Shown piece by piece: positions 49,186 through 60,388 of a stretch of DNA of 64,000 bases. A program made the translations under genes and the position numbers. How positions within the stretch are numbered: position 1 is the stretch's first letter; the number at the start of each line of letters is the position of its first letter. Location: positions 241,431 through 305,430 of the forward strand of contig CACNFD010000001.1 in assembly GCA_902619615.1 (NCBI GenBank), read 5' to 3'. The notes beneath the pieces were generated by a model, which saw nothing but the letters and a program-made list of their open reading frames with translations, ran no database searches and was not told where the DNA came from. The DNA comes from an uncultured SAR116 cluster alpha proteobacterium. Its GTDB lineage: Bacteria > Pseudomonadota > Alphaproteobacteria > Puniceispirillales > Marisalimonadaceae.

Positions 49186-49743
49186 TTAAAGTTCTGCAGC
49201 TCTTACTTCTGTAACTTCAGGAATATAGTGTCTAAGCATGTTTTCAATGCCCATTTTGAGAGTAGCAGTACTTGATGGGCAACCAGCACACGCTCCTTTC
49301 ATTTGCAATGTAACAATACCAGATTTAAATGAACAAAATGTAATATCTCCCCCATCCATCGCTACAGCTGGTCTAACTCTTGTTTCTAACAAATCTTTAA
49401 TTTGTTTAACAGTTTCTGAGTCTTCATTATTATTAGTTTCAAATTTTTTGTTCTCTGTTTCATTTACCGCTGGAAGACCAGTAGAGAAATGTTCCATTAT
49501 TCCTGTTAATATTGAGGGTTTTAAGTTGTTCCAGTCTAGTTGAGGATCTTTGGTTACAGAGATAAAGTCAGTTGCTAAAAAAACTCTACTAACTCCATCA
49601 ATTTCGAACAACCTTGAAGCTAACGGTGAATCTGAGGCAATATCTTTGTTTGAAAAGTCGGCGGTTCCTGTTTTCAGAATAATAGTACCAGGAATAAATT
49701 TTAGTGTTTCTGGATTTGGTGTGTCTTCAGTTTGAATAAACAT
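49186..49743 (-). CDS. Nfu-type iron-sulfur cluster carrier
   Basis: The 185-residue protein has an N-terminal Nfu_N domain (MFIQTEDTPNPETLKFIPG, 1-90) and a C-terminal NifU-like domain (about 110-180) with the cluster-binding C-x2-C in GACAGCPSS and a VRPAVAMDGGDI start. It delivers Fe-S clusters to client enzymes such as MiaB-type proteins. Its ATG has a near-perfect AGGAGG Shine-Dalgarno. It follows trpS by 54 bases. Confidence 0.92.
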   Translation of the reverse strand: MFIQTEDTPNPETLKFIPGTIILKTGTADFSNKDIASDSPLASRLFEIDGVSRVFLATDFISVTKDPQLDWNNLKPSILTGIMEHFSTGLPAVNETENKKFETNNNEDSETVKQIKDLLETRVRPAVAMDGGDITFCSFKSGIVTLQMKGACAGCPSSTATLKMGIENMLRHYIPEVTEVRAAEL

Positions 49744-49797
49744 AATTAACCTCCTTTAATATTATAAGCATTATTTTTTTTTCTACAAATTAACTTT

Positions 49798-50832
49798 TTA
49801 AATTACAAAACCAACTAATTTTTTAACTTGTTTTAATACAGGTTCAGCAATTTTTCTAGCATTGTTTGCCCCATTTCTTAAAATTTTATCAATTTCTTTA
49901 CGATCATTTAATAACTTTCTCATTTCAAATGAAATTGGGTTTAAAGTTTCAATGGCCAAATCAATGAGTTTGGGTTTAAAAGAAGAAAAACCTTGTCCGC
50001 AAAATTGACTTAGAGTGTGGTCAATTGATTGATTTGATAATGATGAATAAATACTTATTAGATTTAAAGCTTCAGGTCTTGAGCTAAGCTCTTCTATAGT
50101 TTCAGGTAGTGGATAAGGATCAGTTTTAGCTTTTTTGATTTTATTTGAAATTTCATCTTTTGTGTCTGTTAAGTTTATTCTAGATGCATCAGAAGCATCA
50201 GACTTACTCATTTTTTTTGTTCCATCTCTGAGACTCATAACTCTTGTAGCCTGACCTAAAATTTGTGGCTCTGGTAAAGAAAAAAAATCTTTTTGACCAT
50301 CACGAGAAAACATATTATTGAAAGAAGATGCTATATCTCTAGCTAATTCAATATGTTGCTTTTGATCGTCTCCCACAGGTACATGTGTGGCTTTATATAA
50401 CAAAATATCTGCAGCCATTAAAACTGGGTACCCATACAAACCAACTGTAGCTTTTTCTCTATTTTTCCCAGCTTTCTCTTTAAATTGTGTCATTCTATTT
50501 AACCATCCTATTCTACAAACACAATTGAAAATCCAAGCCAACTCTGCATGTTCTTTTACTGAAGATTGGTTAAATACAATAGCGTTTTTAGGATCTATTC
50601 CTGATGCAATAATTGCCGCTGTTACTTCATGAGTTGAAGATTTAAGTTGGGAAGGTTTTTGAGGAACTGTAATTGCATGTAAATCTACAATTGAAAATAT
50701 TGAAAAGATGTCCTCTTGAAGATTTACCCAATTTTTTATTGCACCTAAATAATTACCTAAATGCAAATTACCTGTTGGTTGTATTCCTGAAAATATTCTC
50801 TTATTACTTTTGTTTAATGTTGAATTTATCAT
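49798..50832 (-). CDS. trpS: Tryptophanyl-tRNA synthetase
   Basis: This class I synthetase charges tRNA-Trp. The 344-residue protein has [19 protein letters not shown] (the HIGH-like motif), the [14 protein letters not shown] segment and KKMSKS (near 208-213). Length is usual for a bacterial TrpRS. It lies after murJ (17 bases) and before the Nfu gene, probably in one transcript with mutS-glnD-murJ. Confidence 0.95.
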   Translation of the reverse strand: MINSTLNKSNKRIFSGIQPTGNLHLGNYLGAIKNWVNLQEDIFSIFSIVDLHAITVPQKPSQLKSSTHEVTAAIIASGIDPKNAIVFNQSSVKEHAELAWIFNCVCRIGWLNRMTQFKEKAGKNREKATVGLYGYPVLMAADILLYKATHVPVGDDQKQHIELARDIASSFNNMFSRDGQKDFFSLPEPQILGQATRVMSLRDGTKKMSKSDASDASRINLTDTKDEISNKIKKAKTDPYPLPETIEELSSRPEALNLISIYSSLSNQSIDHTLSQFCGQGFSSFKPKLIDLAIETLNPISFEMRKLLNDRKEIDKILRNGANNARKIAEPVLKQVKKLVGFVI

Positions 50833-50849
50833 TATATTATTTTGCTTTC

Positions 50850-52472
50850 TTAAAATTTAAGGGATATAAAATGGTATAATTCCTGAGGAATATATTTAAG
50901 TATTCTAGATGTCAAAATATACATAAAAAAACCAAATATGCATAAAATTATTAAAACAAAAGTTTCGTTTAAATTATTGCTTGTTAATATATGTTGAACT
51001 AATTTCATACTTAATATCATCAAACAAGAAATAAGGATGATTTTGAAACCATAGCAAATAACTGAAAATAAATTCAAATCTTCTTCTTTTAATGAAAATT
51101 TAGGCTTTTTAATTTTCTCTGTTTTTATTAATAGTGTTATATAAACTATCGTTCCTATCCAAGATACTATTGAGGTGGCTAAAGCAATACCGGCATGCTT
51201 TAGAAAAAGCATTAAACTAAACGATAAAATAATGTTTAAAATTAATAGTAAAAAACCAATATACATTGGAGTTTTTGTATTACCTTCAGCCAAAAATGCT
51301 GGTTGACAAGATTTAAGCACAATAAAAGCTGGAATTCCAAATGCATATGCTAATAATGCATGAGAAGTTTGAATTGTTTCTTTTGAACTAAACTCACCTC
51401 TTTCAAATAATACTTTTATTAATAAATCACTGAAATTAATAAAGACTAAGGTAGCTGGAATTGAGAAAAATAAACCAATCTTTAATGAAATAATTAATTC
51501 TTTAGAAAATTGATTGGTATCATTAGTGGCATTAGATTTTGACAGTGAAGTTAAAAGAGTTGTTCCTAAAGCAATGCCAATTATACCTAAAGGTAACTGA
51601 GCAATTCTGTCAGCAAAATAAAGATAAGAAATAGATCCAAATCCTAGTAAACTTGCTAAAATAGTATCAACTAATAAATTTATTTGTAAAATACCACCTC
51701 CAAATGCCGCTGGTAAAAATTTTTTCCAAGTTTGGCTTAAATGAAATTGAATTTGGCTATAAGTATTTCTTTTACTAGTATTATTTTTAAAATTTTTAAA
51801 ATTAAAAATCTTAAATTTTTTTATCATTATTAATATAAATATAATTTGGATTAATCCTCCAAATACAGTTGCAAATGCAAGAGGGAATGCTTTAATTGTC
51901 CAATCATTATTAATAAAAAAACATCCAATAATTATACTTGAGTTTAAAATTATTGGAGTAAATGCTAATATCCAAAATTTGCCAGAAACATTTGTTGCAA
52001 CACCGAGCATAGCTACGATTGAAATTAATGGCATAAAAATTATTGTTATTCTTGAAAGTGTCGTGATTTGCTTTATGACGTCTTCATTGTTCACAAATCC
52101 AGGAGCTAAAAAATGAATTATAAGTGGCATCATGATTTGAAACATTATCATTAAAATAAGTAAAGAGATGACAACTCTGTATAAAACTTTTTTAAAATAA
52201 ATAAATGCTAAGACTTCGCCATTTTGTATTTTTAATTTTGAATAAATTGGTAAAAATGCAGAAGTTAGAGCTCCCTCAGCCGTAATTCTTCTAAACAAAT
52301 TAGGTAGTTTAAAGGCTATTAAAAATATATCTGAAAAAATGCCAGCACCTAAAAACCCTGCAATAAATATATCTCTTACAAAACCAGATATACGACTAAT
52401 GACTGTAAGGAAGGCTGATTGAGTAAATCCTCTAATGAAAAAAGATGTTTTGTTTTTTTCTGGACTACTCAT
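50850..52472 (-). CDS. murJ: Lipid II flippase MurJ
   Basis: MurJ moves lipid II across the inner membrane for peptidoglycan synthesis. The 540-residue MOP-family protein has 14 predicted helices and the family segments [46 protein letters not shown], and [19 protein letters not shown]. The essential Arg positions in the first helices appear present. It follows glnD after 11 bases. Confidence 0.95.
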   Translation of the reverse strand: MSSPEKNKTSFFIRGFTQSAFLTVISRISGFVRDIFIAGFLGAGIFSDIFLIAFKLPNLFRRITAEGALTSAFLPIYSKLKIQNGEVLAFIYFKKVLYRVVISLLILMIMFQIMMPLIIHFLAPGFVNNEDVIKQITTLSRITIIFMPLISIVAMLGVATNVSGKFWILAFTPIILNSSIIIGCFFINNDWTIKAFPLAFATVFGGLIQIIFILIMIKKFKIFNFKNFKNNTSKRNTYSQIQFHLSQTWKKFLPAAFGGGILQINLLVDTILASLLGFGSISYLYFADRIAQLPLGIIGIALGTTLLTSLSKSNATNDTNQFSKELIISLKIGLFFSIPATLVFINFSDLLIKVLFERGEFSSKETIQTSHALLAYAFGIPAFIVLKSCQPAFLAEGNTKTPMYIGFLLLILNIILSFSLMLFLKHAGIALATSIVSWIGTIVYITLLIKTEKIKKPKFSLKEEDLNLFSVICYGFKIILISCLMILSMKLVQHILTSNNLNETFVLIILCIFGFFMYILTSRILKYIPQELYHFISLKF

Positions 52473-52483
52473 GAGTTTAATTT

Positions 52484-55345
52484 TTATTCAGTAAAATTGA
52501 TTTCTTTTATTTTTTTTAAAATTGACTTCTTTATTTTATCCATTGTTACTTTATCATCAACTTTTGAGCCAAACGCATTTTTTATATAGAAAATATCTAC
52601 AACTCTGTCACCATATGATGAAACAGTTGCTGTGTTTATTTGAATCCCTAAACTTGTTAAAGTTTTTGTAATTTTATATAAAACCCCAGGCGCATTTTTG
52701 CACTTAATATCTAATATAGTGAATTTTTCACTTGTTTTATTATCAACTATTATTCTTGTAGGGGCCTTTACAGCTCTGAAACGTGCAGGAATTTCTTCCC
52801 ATTTAATATTTAATGCTTTTTCTATGTCAAAATTACCTTCTAAACCTGAAGAAATTGTTTTAATTAACTTTTTTCTTAAATAATCCTCTACTATTGGTTT
52901 TTTTTCTTTATTTTGAATAAAAAATGTATCTAAAGCATAACCATCTGATCTAGTAATAATTTTGGCACTCAAAACATCATAGCCTGATGCAGCTACCAGG
53001 CCTGATATAAGAGAGAATAGACCATGGTGATCTGGTGCAATAACGATTAGCTCAGTTGCTTGTAAATCACTTTCTTTGGATAGATATATTTTAAACTTTT
53101 TTTTGTCATCTAACATTTTTTTAAAAATATGAAAGTGATTAATGATAGTTTGTAAATTAAATATTTCCCAGTAATTTTTATAATAATTCTTGCAGTACTG
53201 TTCTATTACTTCGTTCTTTACACCATTTTTTTTCAAATTACCTTTAAATAATTCCTTTGTTGTTTCAGCATATTCATATACATTTTTTGTAGATATTCTT
53301 TTTTGAAGAACATCAAGGCTTTTTATGTACAAGTCAGAGATAAGAGACCCTTTCCAGTCGTTCCATATTTCTGGACCAACACCTTTTATATCTGCAACTG
53401 TCAGGACTAATAATAATTTCAATTTTTCAACAGTTTTTACTTTTTTAGCAAAATCATTGATTATTTTTGGATCTCCTAATTCATATCTAAAAGCTGTTTT
53501 GCTTAATAATAAATGGTGAAGTACTAACCATTTAACGATATCAGTTTCATCGTTACTTAACCCTAGCCTAGGACAAACAGTTGATGCAACTAGAGAACCA
53601 TTGACTGAATGATCTCCTTTCTTTCCTTTTGCAATGTCATGAAGTAACATAGCTACAAAAAGACATCTGTGGGAGCTTATTTCTTGTATTACTTTACTAG
53701 CAAGTGGCGCAAAATCTTTAAATTTTCCATTTTTTAAAGAGTGAAGATTAGAAATTGTAAAAATTGTATGTTCGTCTACTGTATAGGAATGGTACATGTC
53801 AAATTGCATCAAACAAACAATTTTTTGAAATTCAGGGATAAATTTGCCTAATATATTAGATTCATTCATCACTCTCAAAGTTCTCGTTGAATCTCTCTGA
53901 CTCGTTAATATATCTAAAAACATTCGGTTAGCATTAAAGTCATGTCGTACTTCAGAATTGATTAACTTTGTTAATCTTGTGATTAGTCTCAATGTATTAG
54001 GGTGAATATCTATATTTCTTTGATGAGAAATATAAAACAGTTTTATTATGTTTACAGGATTTTCTGTTAGTATGTTTTTATTTTGTACATATAAACGACC
54101 TAGTTCAATACTAAAAGGATCTACATTTTCACTTTTTTTAAAGCTTAAAAAACTTAATCTCAGAGGCTTGTTGAACTCTGTTTCAATAGCTGCACAAAAA
54201 ATTCTTGTTAAATTTCCAACTGTTTTTGTGGCTAAGAAATATCTTTTCATAAATCTTTCAACATCTTTATGTGTAATAGTATTTTTAAAGTTCATACTTT
54301 TAGCAATTTCCAATTGTGCATCCATTGCTAGTCTGTCATCTTCTCTTTCAGCTCTATAATGAAGGTGACATCTTACTGAGAGCAAAAAACGTTGCGCTTC
54401 AGCAAAAGCCAGAGCCTCATTTTTAGACAAAGCACCCATCTTAATTAATTTAGATATAGAATCGACTTTGTATGCAAACTTTGAAATCCAAATTAGATTG
54501 TGAAGATCTCTTAATCCACCCTTTCCATCTTTAACATTAGGTTCAACAACATAACGAGACCCACCAAACTTTTTATGTCTCAAATCAGATTCTTTTAATT
54601 TTGCCTCTACAAAATTTAACGTTTTACTATTTACAATGAAGGAGTTAAATTTAGTATTTAATAAATCAAAGTTTTGTTGATTGCCTGCTATGAATCTTTT
54701 CTCTAATAAACTTGTTGATATTGTGAGATCTAACTTACTTTTTTCAATGCAGTCGAAAATAGTTCTTGTAGAGTGCCCAACACTGTAACCTAAATCCCAT
54801 AATAAATATAAAATTAATTGAATAAGACCTTCTATGTTTTTAGTTTCAATTTGATTTAAATTATCTGGAATAAGAAACAATAAATCTAAATCTGAATGAG
54901 GTGCAAGTTCACCTCTACCGTACCCACCAACAGCTACAATTGATAATTTATACTCTAAATTTCCAAAAACATGTTTATAAGTATTATCTAAAATTTCTCT
55001 TAACATGCTATCCATTAAGATTACATTTAGACCAACATTAAGTGACCCGTCTGAGGTACTTAAAAACTCCTGTCTTATTTTTTGTTTACATTGATCTAAT
55101 TGTTTCTTTAGATCGTTGAAAAGTAATTCTTTAAATGTTTTTGTATCCTCATGATTGATTATTATTTTTTTGAATTTATATAATTTGTTTCCATTTTTTT
55201 TAGCGTAGATGACAGGTTCCATACTTTGGAACCAACTCGCGCTAGTATTGATATTTTCTTCTAATCCAAAAGTGCTGTTATTTGAATTAATTGCTTTAGA
55301 TTTATTAAGAAATGCAAATTTATTTTTTAAATTTAATTTTACCAT
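52484..55345 (-). CDS. glnD: PII uridylyltransferase/uridylyl-removing enzyme
   Basis: GlnD senses glutamine and modifies PII proteins. The 953-residue protein has the nucleotidyltransferase motif GYGRGELAPHSDLDL (141-155), a GlnD_UR region, an HD domain (LLHDIAKGKKGDHS near 565), and two C-terminal ACT domains (near 775 and 885). All four parts are present. Its start overlaps the mutS end by 26 bases. Keeping full GlnD indicates that nitrogen control through PII is retained. Confidence 0.94.
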   Translation of the reverse strand: MVKLNLKNKFAFLNKSKAINSNNSTFGLEENINTSASWFQSMEPVIYAKKNGNKLYKFKKIIINHEDTKTFKELLFNDLKKQLDQCKQKIRQEFLSTSDGSLNVGLNVILMDSMLREILDNTYKHVFGNLEYKLSIVAVGGYGRGELAPHSDLDLLFLIPDNLNQIETKNIEGLIQLILYLLWDLGYSVGHSTRTIFDCIEKSKLDLTISTSLLEKRFIAGNQQNFDLLNTKFNSFIVNSKTLNFVEAKLKESDLRHKKFGGSRYVVEPNVKDGKGGLRDLHNLIWISKFAYKVDSISKLIKMGALSKNEALAFAEAQRFLLSVRCHLHYRAEREDDRLAMDAQLEIAKSMNFKNTITHKDVERFMKRYFLATKTVGNLTRIFCAAIETEFNKPLRLSFLSFKKSENVDPFSIELGRLYVQNKNILTENPVNIIKLFYISHQRNIDIHPNTLRLITRLTKLINSEVRHDFNANRMFLDILTSQRDSTRTLRVMNESNILGKFIPEFQKIVCLMQFDMYHSYTVDEHTIFTISNLHSLKNGKFKDFAPLASKVIQEISSHRCLFVAMLLHDIAKGKKGDHSVNGSLVASTVCPRLGLSNDETDIVKWLVLHHLLLSKTAFRYELGDPKIINDFAKKVKTVEKLKLLLVLTVADIKGVGPEIWNDWKGSLISDLYIKSLDVLQKRISTKNVYEYAETTKELFKGNLKKNGVKNEVIEQYCKNYYKNYWEIFNLQTIINHFHIFKKMLDDKKKFKIYLSKESDLQATELIVIAPDHHGLFSLISGLVAASGYDVLSAKIITRSDGYALDTFFIQNKEKKPIVEDYLRKKLIKTISSGLEGNFDIEKALNIKWEEIPARFRAVKAPTRIIVDNKTSEKFTILDIKCKNAPGVLYKITKTLTSLGIQINTATVSSYGDRVVDIFYIKNAFGSKVDDKVTMDKIKKSILKKIKEINFTE

Positions 55346-57989
55346 TACTCCGTCTCTGTGATTTGAGTTTATATAAAAAATCTAGAGACTGACGTGGACT
55401 TATGTCATCAACATTTATTTTATCAAACTCTTCTAAAAAATTCTCAATTTCTTTTGAATTAACTTTGATTACTTGTTTATTATGTTTTATGTTTGTTTGA
55501 TTTTTACTTTGAAGATCAGTTAAAATTTGAGCTGCACTATCAGTTACCGCTGATGGAATTCCTGCTAATTTTGCAACATGAATTCCATAAGATTTATCTG
55601 CCTCTCCATCTAAAATTTTATGCATAAAAATTATTGAATTATTCCATTCTTTAACAGACATTTTATGGCACGATAGATTTTTTAGATTTTCTTTTAGAGC
55701 TGTCAATTCGTGATAATGAGTAGCAAATAATGTTATTGGTTTAATTTTCTCATGCAAATACTCTAAAACTGACCAAGCAATTGCTAACCCATCAAATGTT
55801 GATGTTCCTCTTCCAATTTCATCAAGAATGACTAGAGATTTTTCTGTAGATGTATTTAAGATAAGCGATGTTTCTATCATTTCAATCATAAAAGTAGATT
55901 GTCCTTTTGCCAAGTCGTCAGACGCTCCCACTCTGGAAAATATTTTGTCAAATAAGCCAATTTTTGCTTTTTTAGCAGGTACAAATAAACCTGCTTGTGC
56001 CATTATAGCTATTAATGCATTTTGTCTGAGGTATGTAGATTTTCCAGCCATGTTAGGACCAGTTATTAACCATATTAAATCTTCATCATTTAATTTACAG
56101 TCGTTGGAAATAAAAGAGTTTTGTAAAAGTCTCATTTGGTGTTCTACAACAGGATGTCTTCCACCAGTAATTTCTAATAATTTATCATTGGAAATTATAG
56201 GACAAATATAATTTCTAGATATTGATTGATTAGCTACCATCAAAGAAATATCTAATTCAGAGACTGAATGCACTATTGCTAAGATTTCTTTTCCTTTTTT
56301 TACAATTTTACTGACAAAATTATTAAAAATCTCTAATTCTATTTTGATTGCCTTATCAAAGGAGTTAAGGATTTTTGATTCAACATCAACAAGTTCGTTC
56401 GTTGTAAATCTTGATGCCTGAGCCGTAGTTTGTCTATGAATAAACAAGTCTGTGTTTCTCAATGATTGATCATGCATAGCTCTTACTTCTATGTGATAGC
56501 CAAGCATTCTGTTGTGTTTGATTTTTAATGAATTAATTTTAGTGAGTTCTGAGTACTTCTTTTGAAGTTTCAATATTTGGTTTAGCTCATTATCTCTTAA
56601 ATTTCTCAAGAAATCTAGTTCCTCATTAAAGCCATCTTTTATAAATCCACCTTCTTTAGCAATTAATGGTACCTCTGATTTTAGAGCTTTTTTAATATCC
56701 AAGAAAAGACTATAGTCTATTTTAAGGCTATCCAAAATTGAATTTAGCAACCTAGGTTTTAAGTTTTTTTTCTGATTTAATGTCAAATTTTCGGAAATTT
56801 CTTTTGTATTAAGGAGCCCTTTAGAAATTAATAGTAAGTCTTTGGGACTACCTCTTGATAATGAAATTCTCGATAATGATCTCTCAAGATCTGGCATACT
56901 TTTTAAACTATCTTGATAATAATTTATATCAATACTATTTCCTAAAATCCAATTGATTATATCATATCTGTCCTGTATGAGATTGAGATCGTAAAATGGC
57001 TCAATTATTCTCTGCCTTAGCAACCTTGCACCACTAGCAGTTTTTGTTTGATCTATACAAGAAATTAAACTTCCTTGATTATCTCCTGACAAACTTTTAA
57101 GAATTTCAAGTGATTTTTGGGTAAAATAGTCAATCTCTAAAAAATCATTAATGTTTTCAGACTTAATTATTGAAAGAAATGGTGTTTTTCCACACTGAGT
57201 TAATTTTAAGTAAGATAACAATACTCCAGCTGCAATAATTTCTCCTTTACTAAAAGAACCAATACCCTCTAATGAAACAACTGAATAATATGAACAAATC
57301 TGATCAAAGCAAGATTGGTAATGGAATAAAGTAGGAGATTGTTTTTTTATTAAAGGACGCCATTCATCAATTATGTAATCCATATCCATATCTTCAGAGA
57401 TCAATATTTCTGAAAAATCTTTCCGTAACATAAAATTGGTTAATAATTGTTTTTGATTTGAATTGTTTTCTTTTCCTATAAGTCTTGATTTAAAATATCC
57501 TGTCGAGACATCTACCCATGCAACAGAAATTGAACCATTAAATATTGATATAGCTCCTAGATAATTATTATTTTTTCTCTGTAATAAATTATCTTCTGTT
57601 AAAGTGCCCGGTGATATTATTCTTACAACTTCTCTTTTAAGAGGTCCTTTTTTTAAGTTAAGTTTAGCTTCTTCAGCAGTTTCTGTTTGCTCACATACAG
57701 CAACATTAAAACCTTTTTTAATTAATTTTGGTAAATAGTTGTCAGCTGAATGAAAAGGAACACCACACATGGGAATATCTTTACCATTGGATTTACCTCT
57801 TTTAGTTAAAGCAATTTCTAATACGTCTGAAGCTACAATTGCATCTTCAAAAAATAACTCATAAAAATCTCCCATCCTATAAAAAAGTAAGGCATCTTTA
57901 TATTTATTCTTTATATTTAAATATTGCTCCATCATTGGAGTATGTAAATTTTTCACAATAAAATAATTTTCCTTTAAAACTTCATTCAA
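55320..57989 (-). CDS. mutS: DNA mismatch repair protein MutS
   Basis: MutS recognises mispairs and bulges. The 889-residue protein has the mismatch-binding domain I with YYTPMMEQY-like start (MMEQYLNIKNKY) and FYRMGDFYELFFEDA carrying the stacking Phe and Glu, the core levers, and the ATPase with Walker A ITGPNMAGKSTYLRQ, and DEIGRGTSTFDGLAIAWS. The C-terminus is typical. It is divergent from maeB and its 3' end overlaps glnD. Confidence 0.96.
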   Translation of the reverse strand: MNEVLKENYFIVKNLHTPMMEQYLNIKNKYKDALLFYRMGDFYELFFEDAIVASDVLEIALTKRGKSNGKDIPMCGVPFHSADNYLPKLIKKGFNVAVCEQTETAEEAKLNLKKGPLKREVVRIISPGTLTEDNLLQRKNNNYLGAISIFNGSISVAWVDVSTGYFKSRLIGKENNSNQKQLLTNFMLRKDFSEILISEDMDMDYIIDEWRPLIKKQSPTLFHYQSCFDQICSYYSVVSLEGIGSFSKGEIIAAGVLLSYLKLTQCGKTPFLSIIKSENINDFLEIDYFTQKSLEILKSLSGDNQGSLISCIDQTKTASGARLLRQRIIEPFYDLNLIQDRYDIINWILGNSIDINYYQDSLKSMPDLERSLSRISLSRGSPKDLLLISKGLLNTKEISENLTLNQKKNLKPRLLNSILDSLKIDYSLFLDIKKALKSEVPLIAKEGGFIKDGFNEELDFLRNLRDNELNQILKLQKKYSELTKINSLKIKHNRMLGYHIEVRAMHDQSLRNTDLFIHRQTTAQASRFTTNELVDVESKILNSFDKAIKIELEIFNNFVSKIVKKGKEILAIVHSVSELDISLMVANQSISRNYICPIISNDKLLEITGGRHPVVEHQMRLLQNSFISNDCKLNDEDLIWLITGPNMAGKSTYLRQNALIAIMAQAGLFVPAKKAKIGLFDKIFSRVGASDDLAKGQSTFMIEMIETSLILNTSTEKSLVILDEIGRGTSTFDGLAIAWSVLEYLHEKIKPITLFATHYHELTALKENLKNLSCHKMSVKEWNNSIIFMHKILDGEADKSYGIHVAKLAGIPSAVTDSAAQILTDLQSKNQTNIKHNKQVIKVNSKEIENFLEEFDKINVDDISPRQSLDFLYKLKSQRRSNGKIKFKK

Positions 57990-58055
57990 TCTTAGTTATA
58001 ATCGAAAAATTTTTAATAAAATACAATTTATTAAGATCTTTTAAAAAATTTAAGT

Positions 58056-58061
58056 TATAAT
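58056..58061 (+). promoter_or_regulatory. Probable -10 element of the malic enzyme gene
   Basis: A perfect TATAAT lies 34 bases before the maeB ATG, in the 105-base divergent region. The best upstream -35 candidate (TTAAGA, 58031-58036) is weak and at a 19-base spacing, so this is tentative. A strong GAGG Shine-Dalgarno follows at 58085-58088. Confidence 0.35.
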
Positions 58062-58094
58062 TTAAATTCATAATTTTAAGTTTTTGAGGAAAAA

Positions 58095-60383
58095 ATGTCT
58101 ACTAACAATAGCGATGCTAATAACAAATCTAACCTAGAAAAAGAAGCCTTAGAATATCACAAAAAAGGTCGCCCTGGAAAATTAGAAATAACACCAACAA
58201 CACCTCTGATCAGTTCTCAAGATTTGTCTTTAGCATATTCACCAGGAGTTGCAACGCCGTGTCTTGAAATTGAGAAAAGGGCTGACAGTATTTATGAATA
58301 TACATCAAAAGGAAATATTGTTGCAGTTATTTCTAATGGTACAGCAGTTTTAGGACTTGGAAACATTGGAGCTGCTGCTTCCAAACCAGTTATGGAAGGA
58401 AAGTCTGTATTATTCAAAAAATTTGCAGATGTTGATGGAATAGACCTAGAAGTAGATACAGAAGACACAGAAAAATTTGTTGATGCTATATCTTTACTCG
58501 AGCCAAGCTTTGGAGGAATAAATTTAGAAGATATTAAAGCTCCTGATTGTTTCATAATTGAACAAAAATTAAGGGAAAAAATGAATATTCCTGTTTTTCA
58601 TGATGATCAACATGGAACGGCGATTGTAACTGCAGCAGGAATAATAAATGCTCTTCATTTAACCAATAGAAAAATAGAGGAAACTAAGTTTGTAAGTAAT
58701 GGTGCTGGGGCTGCTTCCATAGCTTGTGTTGAACTTTTAAAAGCGATGGGAGCACAAAACAATAATATTATTTTAGTTGATAGCGATGGCGTATTATATA
58801 AAGGAAGGCAAAGCAATATGAATCAATGGAAATCTGGTCATACCGTTGATACCAAATTAAGAACTTTAGAAGATGCTCTAAAAAATGCAGATGTTTTTTT
58901 AGGTTTATCAGTTCCTGGATCAGTAACAAAAGAAATGGTAAAAAGCATGGCTGAGAAACCAATAGTATTTGCAATGGCCAATCCTATTCCTGAAATTATG
59001 CCGGAGGATGTTAAAAGCGTAAGATCCGACGCAATTGTAGCTACTGGAAGGTCAGATTACCCAAACCAGGTTAATAATGTGCTTGGTTTTCCATATATTT
59101 TTAGAGGTGCTCTTGATGTAAGAGCCACAACAATAAATGAAGAAATGAAAATTGCTGCTGTTAATGCTATAGCAAAATTAGCTAGAGAAGATGTGCCAGA
59201 TGAAGTTAATGCGGCTTACCATGGGGTTCAACTGCATTATGGCAATGATTATATAATACCAGCGCCTTTTGATCCAAGGCTAATTTCGTCTGTTTCATCA
59301 GCTGTTGCTAAAGCAGCAATGGATAGTGGCGTAGCAAAAAAATCTATCAAAAATTTAGAGGCGTATAAAAGAGAATTAGAAGGTAGAACTAATCCTATAG
59401 CTTCTATTTTAGAGCCTATTAAAGCTAGAATAAAAGGCAAAAAACAAAGGGTTGTTTTTGCAGAAGGCGAAGAAGAAAAAACTATAAGAGCTGCTTTATC
59501 ATTTTTTAATTCAGGGTTTGGAATACCAATATTAATTGGTAGAGAAAATAGAGTTAAGGAAACAATGGGAAAGGTAAATCTAGAAGGATTAAACGAACTA
59601 ATTATACATAACGCAAGCTTGAGTAAAAAAAATCAGCAATACACAGATAATTTATATAAAATCCTCCATAGGCAAGGTCATTTGAGAAGAGACTGCCAAA
59701 AATTAGTAAATCAAGATAGAAATGTATTTGCTGCATCTATGGTGTCTTCAGGAGATGCAGACGCTATGGTTACAGGAATAACTAGACCTTTTGGAAGATG
59801 TTTTAATGACATCACTAAAGTTATTTCTTCAAAAGAAAATAAAAATTTTGTGTCAATGTCAATGCTAGTTTCAAAGGAAAGGACCGTATTTATTGGCGAC
59901 GTTAATATAAATGACAAACCAAATGCAGAAGAGTTGGCAAACATTGCTAATAACATAGCTGATACAGTTAAGAATTTAGGTTATAAGCCACGTGTTGCCA
60001 TAATTTCTTATTCTAATTTTGGAAGCTTCAGTAGGCCAAGTTCTTTAATTTTAAATGAAGCTATTAATATACTAAATAAAAGAAAAGTTGATTTTGAATT
60101 TGACGGTGAAATGATGCCAGATATCGCTTTAGATTATGACTTAATAAAAGAAAATTACCCATTTTGCAGGCTTTCTGGTCCAGCTAATGTTCTAATAATG
60201 CCAGACCTTAGAAGCGCACGGATTTCATATAAGTTGCTTCAAAAACTTGGTCGTGTGTCAATGTTAGGCCCCTTAATGATAGGGGGAGAAAAACCATTTC
60301 AAATTGTTCAAATGGGTTCCTCGGTTTCAGATATTGTAAACTCTGCATCCATAGCAGCTTATAACTCACTTGATACAAAGTAA
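58095..60383 (+). CDS. maeB: NADP-dependent malic enzyme with phosphotransacetylase-like C-terminus
   Basis: The 762-residue protein decarboxylates malate to pyruvate with NADP+. The first about 420 residues are the malic enzyme: YSPGVATPC, NGTAVLGLGNIG, the VFHDDQHGTAIVTAAG metal and substrate motif, and GAGAASIACVELL for NADP. From about 430 there is a PTA-like domain (FAEGEEEKTIRAA onward), which is regulatory in MaeB rather than an active phosphotransacetylase. The two-domain length is normal for alphaproteobacteria. It is convergent with the PfkB kinase gene, 5 bases apart. Confidence 0.95.
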   Translation: MSTNNSDANNKSNLEKEALEYHKKGRPGKLEITPTTPLISSQDLSLAYSPGVATPCLEIEKRADSIYEYTSKGNIVAVISNGTAVLGLGNIGAAASKPVMEGKSVLFKKFADVDGIDLEVDTEDTEKFVDAISLLEPSFGGINLEDIKAPDCFIIEQKLREKMNIPVFHDDQHGTAIVTAAGIINALHLTNRKIEETKFVSNGAGAASIACVELLKAMGAQNNNIILVDSDGVLYKGRQSNMNQWKSGHTVDTKLRTLEDALKNADVFLGLSVPGSVTKEMVKSMAEKPIVFAMANPIPEIMPEDVKSVRSDAIVATGRSDYPNQVNNVLGFPYIFRGALDVRATTINEEMKIAAVNAIAKLAREDVPDEVNAAYHGVQLHYGNDYIIPAPFDPRLISSVSSAVAKAAMDSGVAKKSIKNLEAYKRELEGRTNPIASILEPIKARIKGKKQRVVFAEGEEEKTIRAALSFFNSGFGIPILIGRENRVKETMGKVNLEGLNELIIHNASLSKKNQQYTDNLYKILHRQGHLRRDCQKLVNQDRNVFAASMVSSGDADAMVTGITRPFGRCFNDITKVISSKENKNFVSMSMLVSKERTVFIGDVNINDKPNAEELANIANNIADTVKNLGYKPRVAIISYSNFGSFSRPSSLILNEAINILNKRKVDFEFDGEMMPDIALDYDLIKENYPFCRLSGPANVLIMPDLRSARISYKLLQKLGRVSMLGPLMIGGEKPFQIVQMGSSVSDIVNSASIAAYNSLDTK

Positions 60384-60388
60384 ATTGT

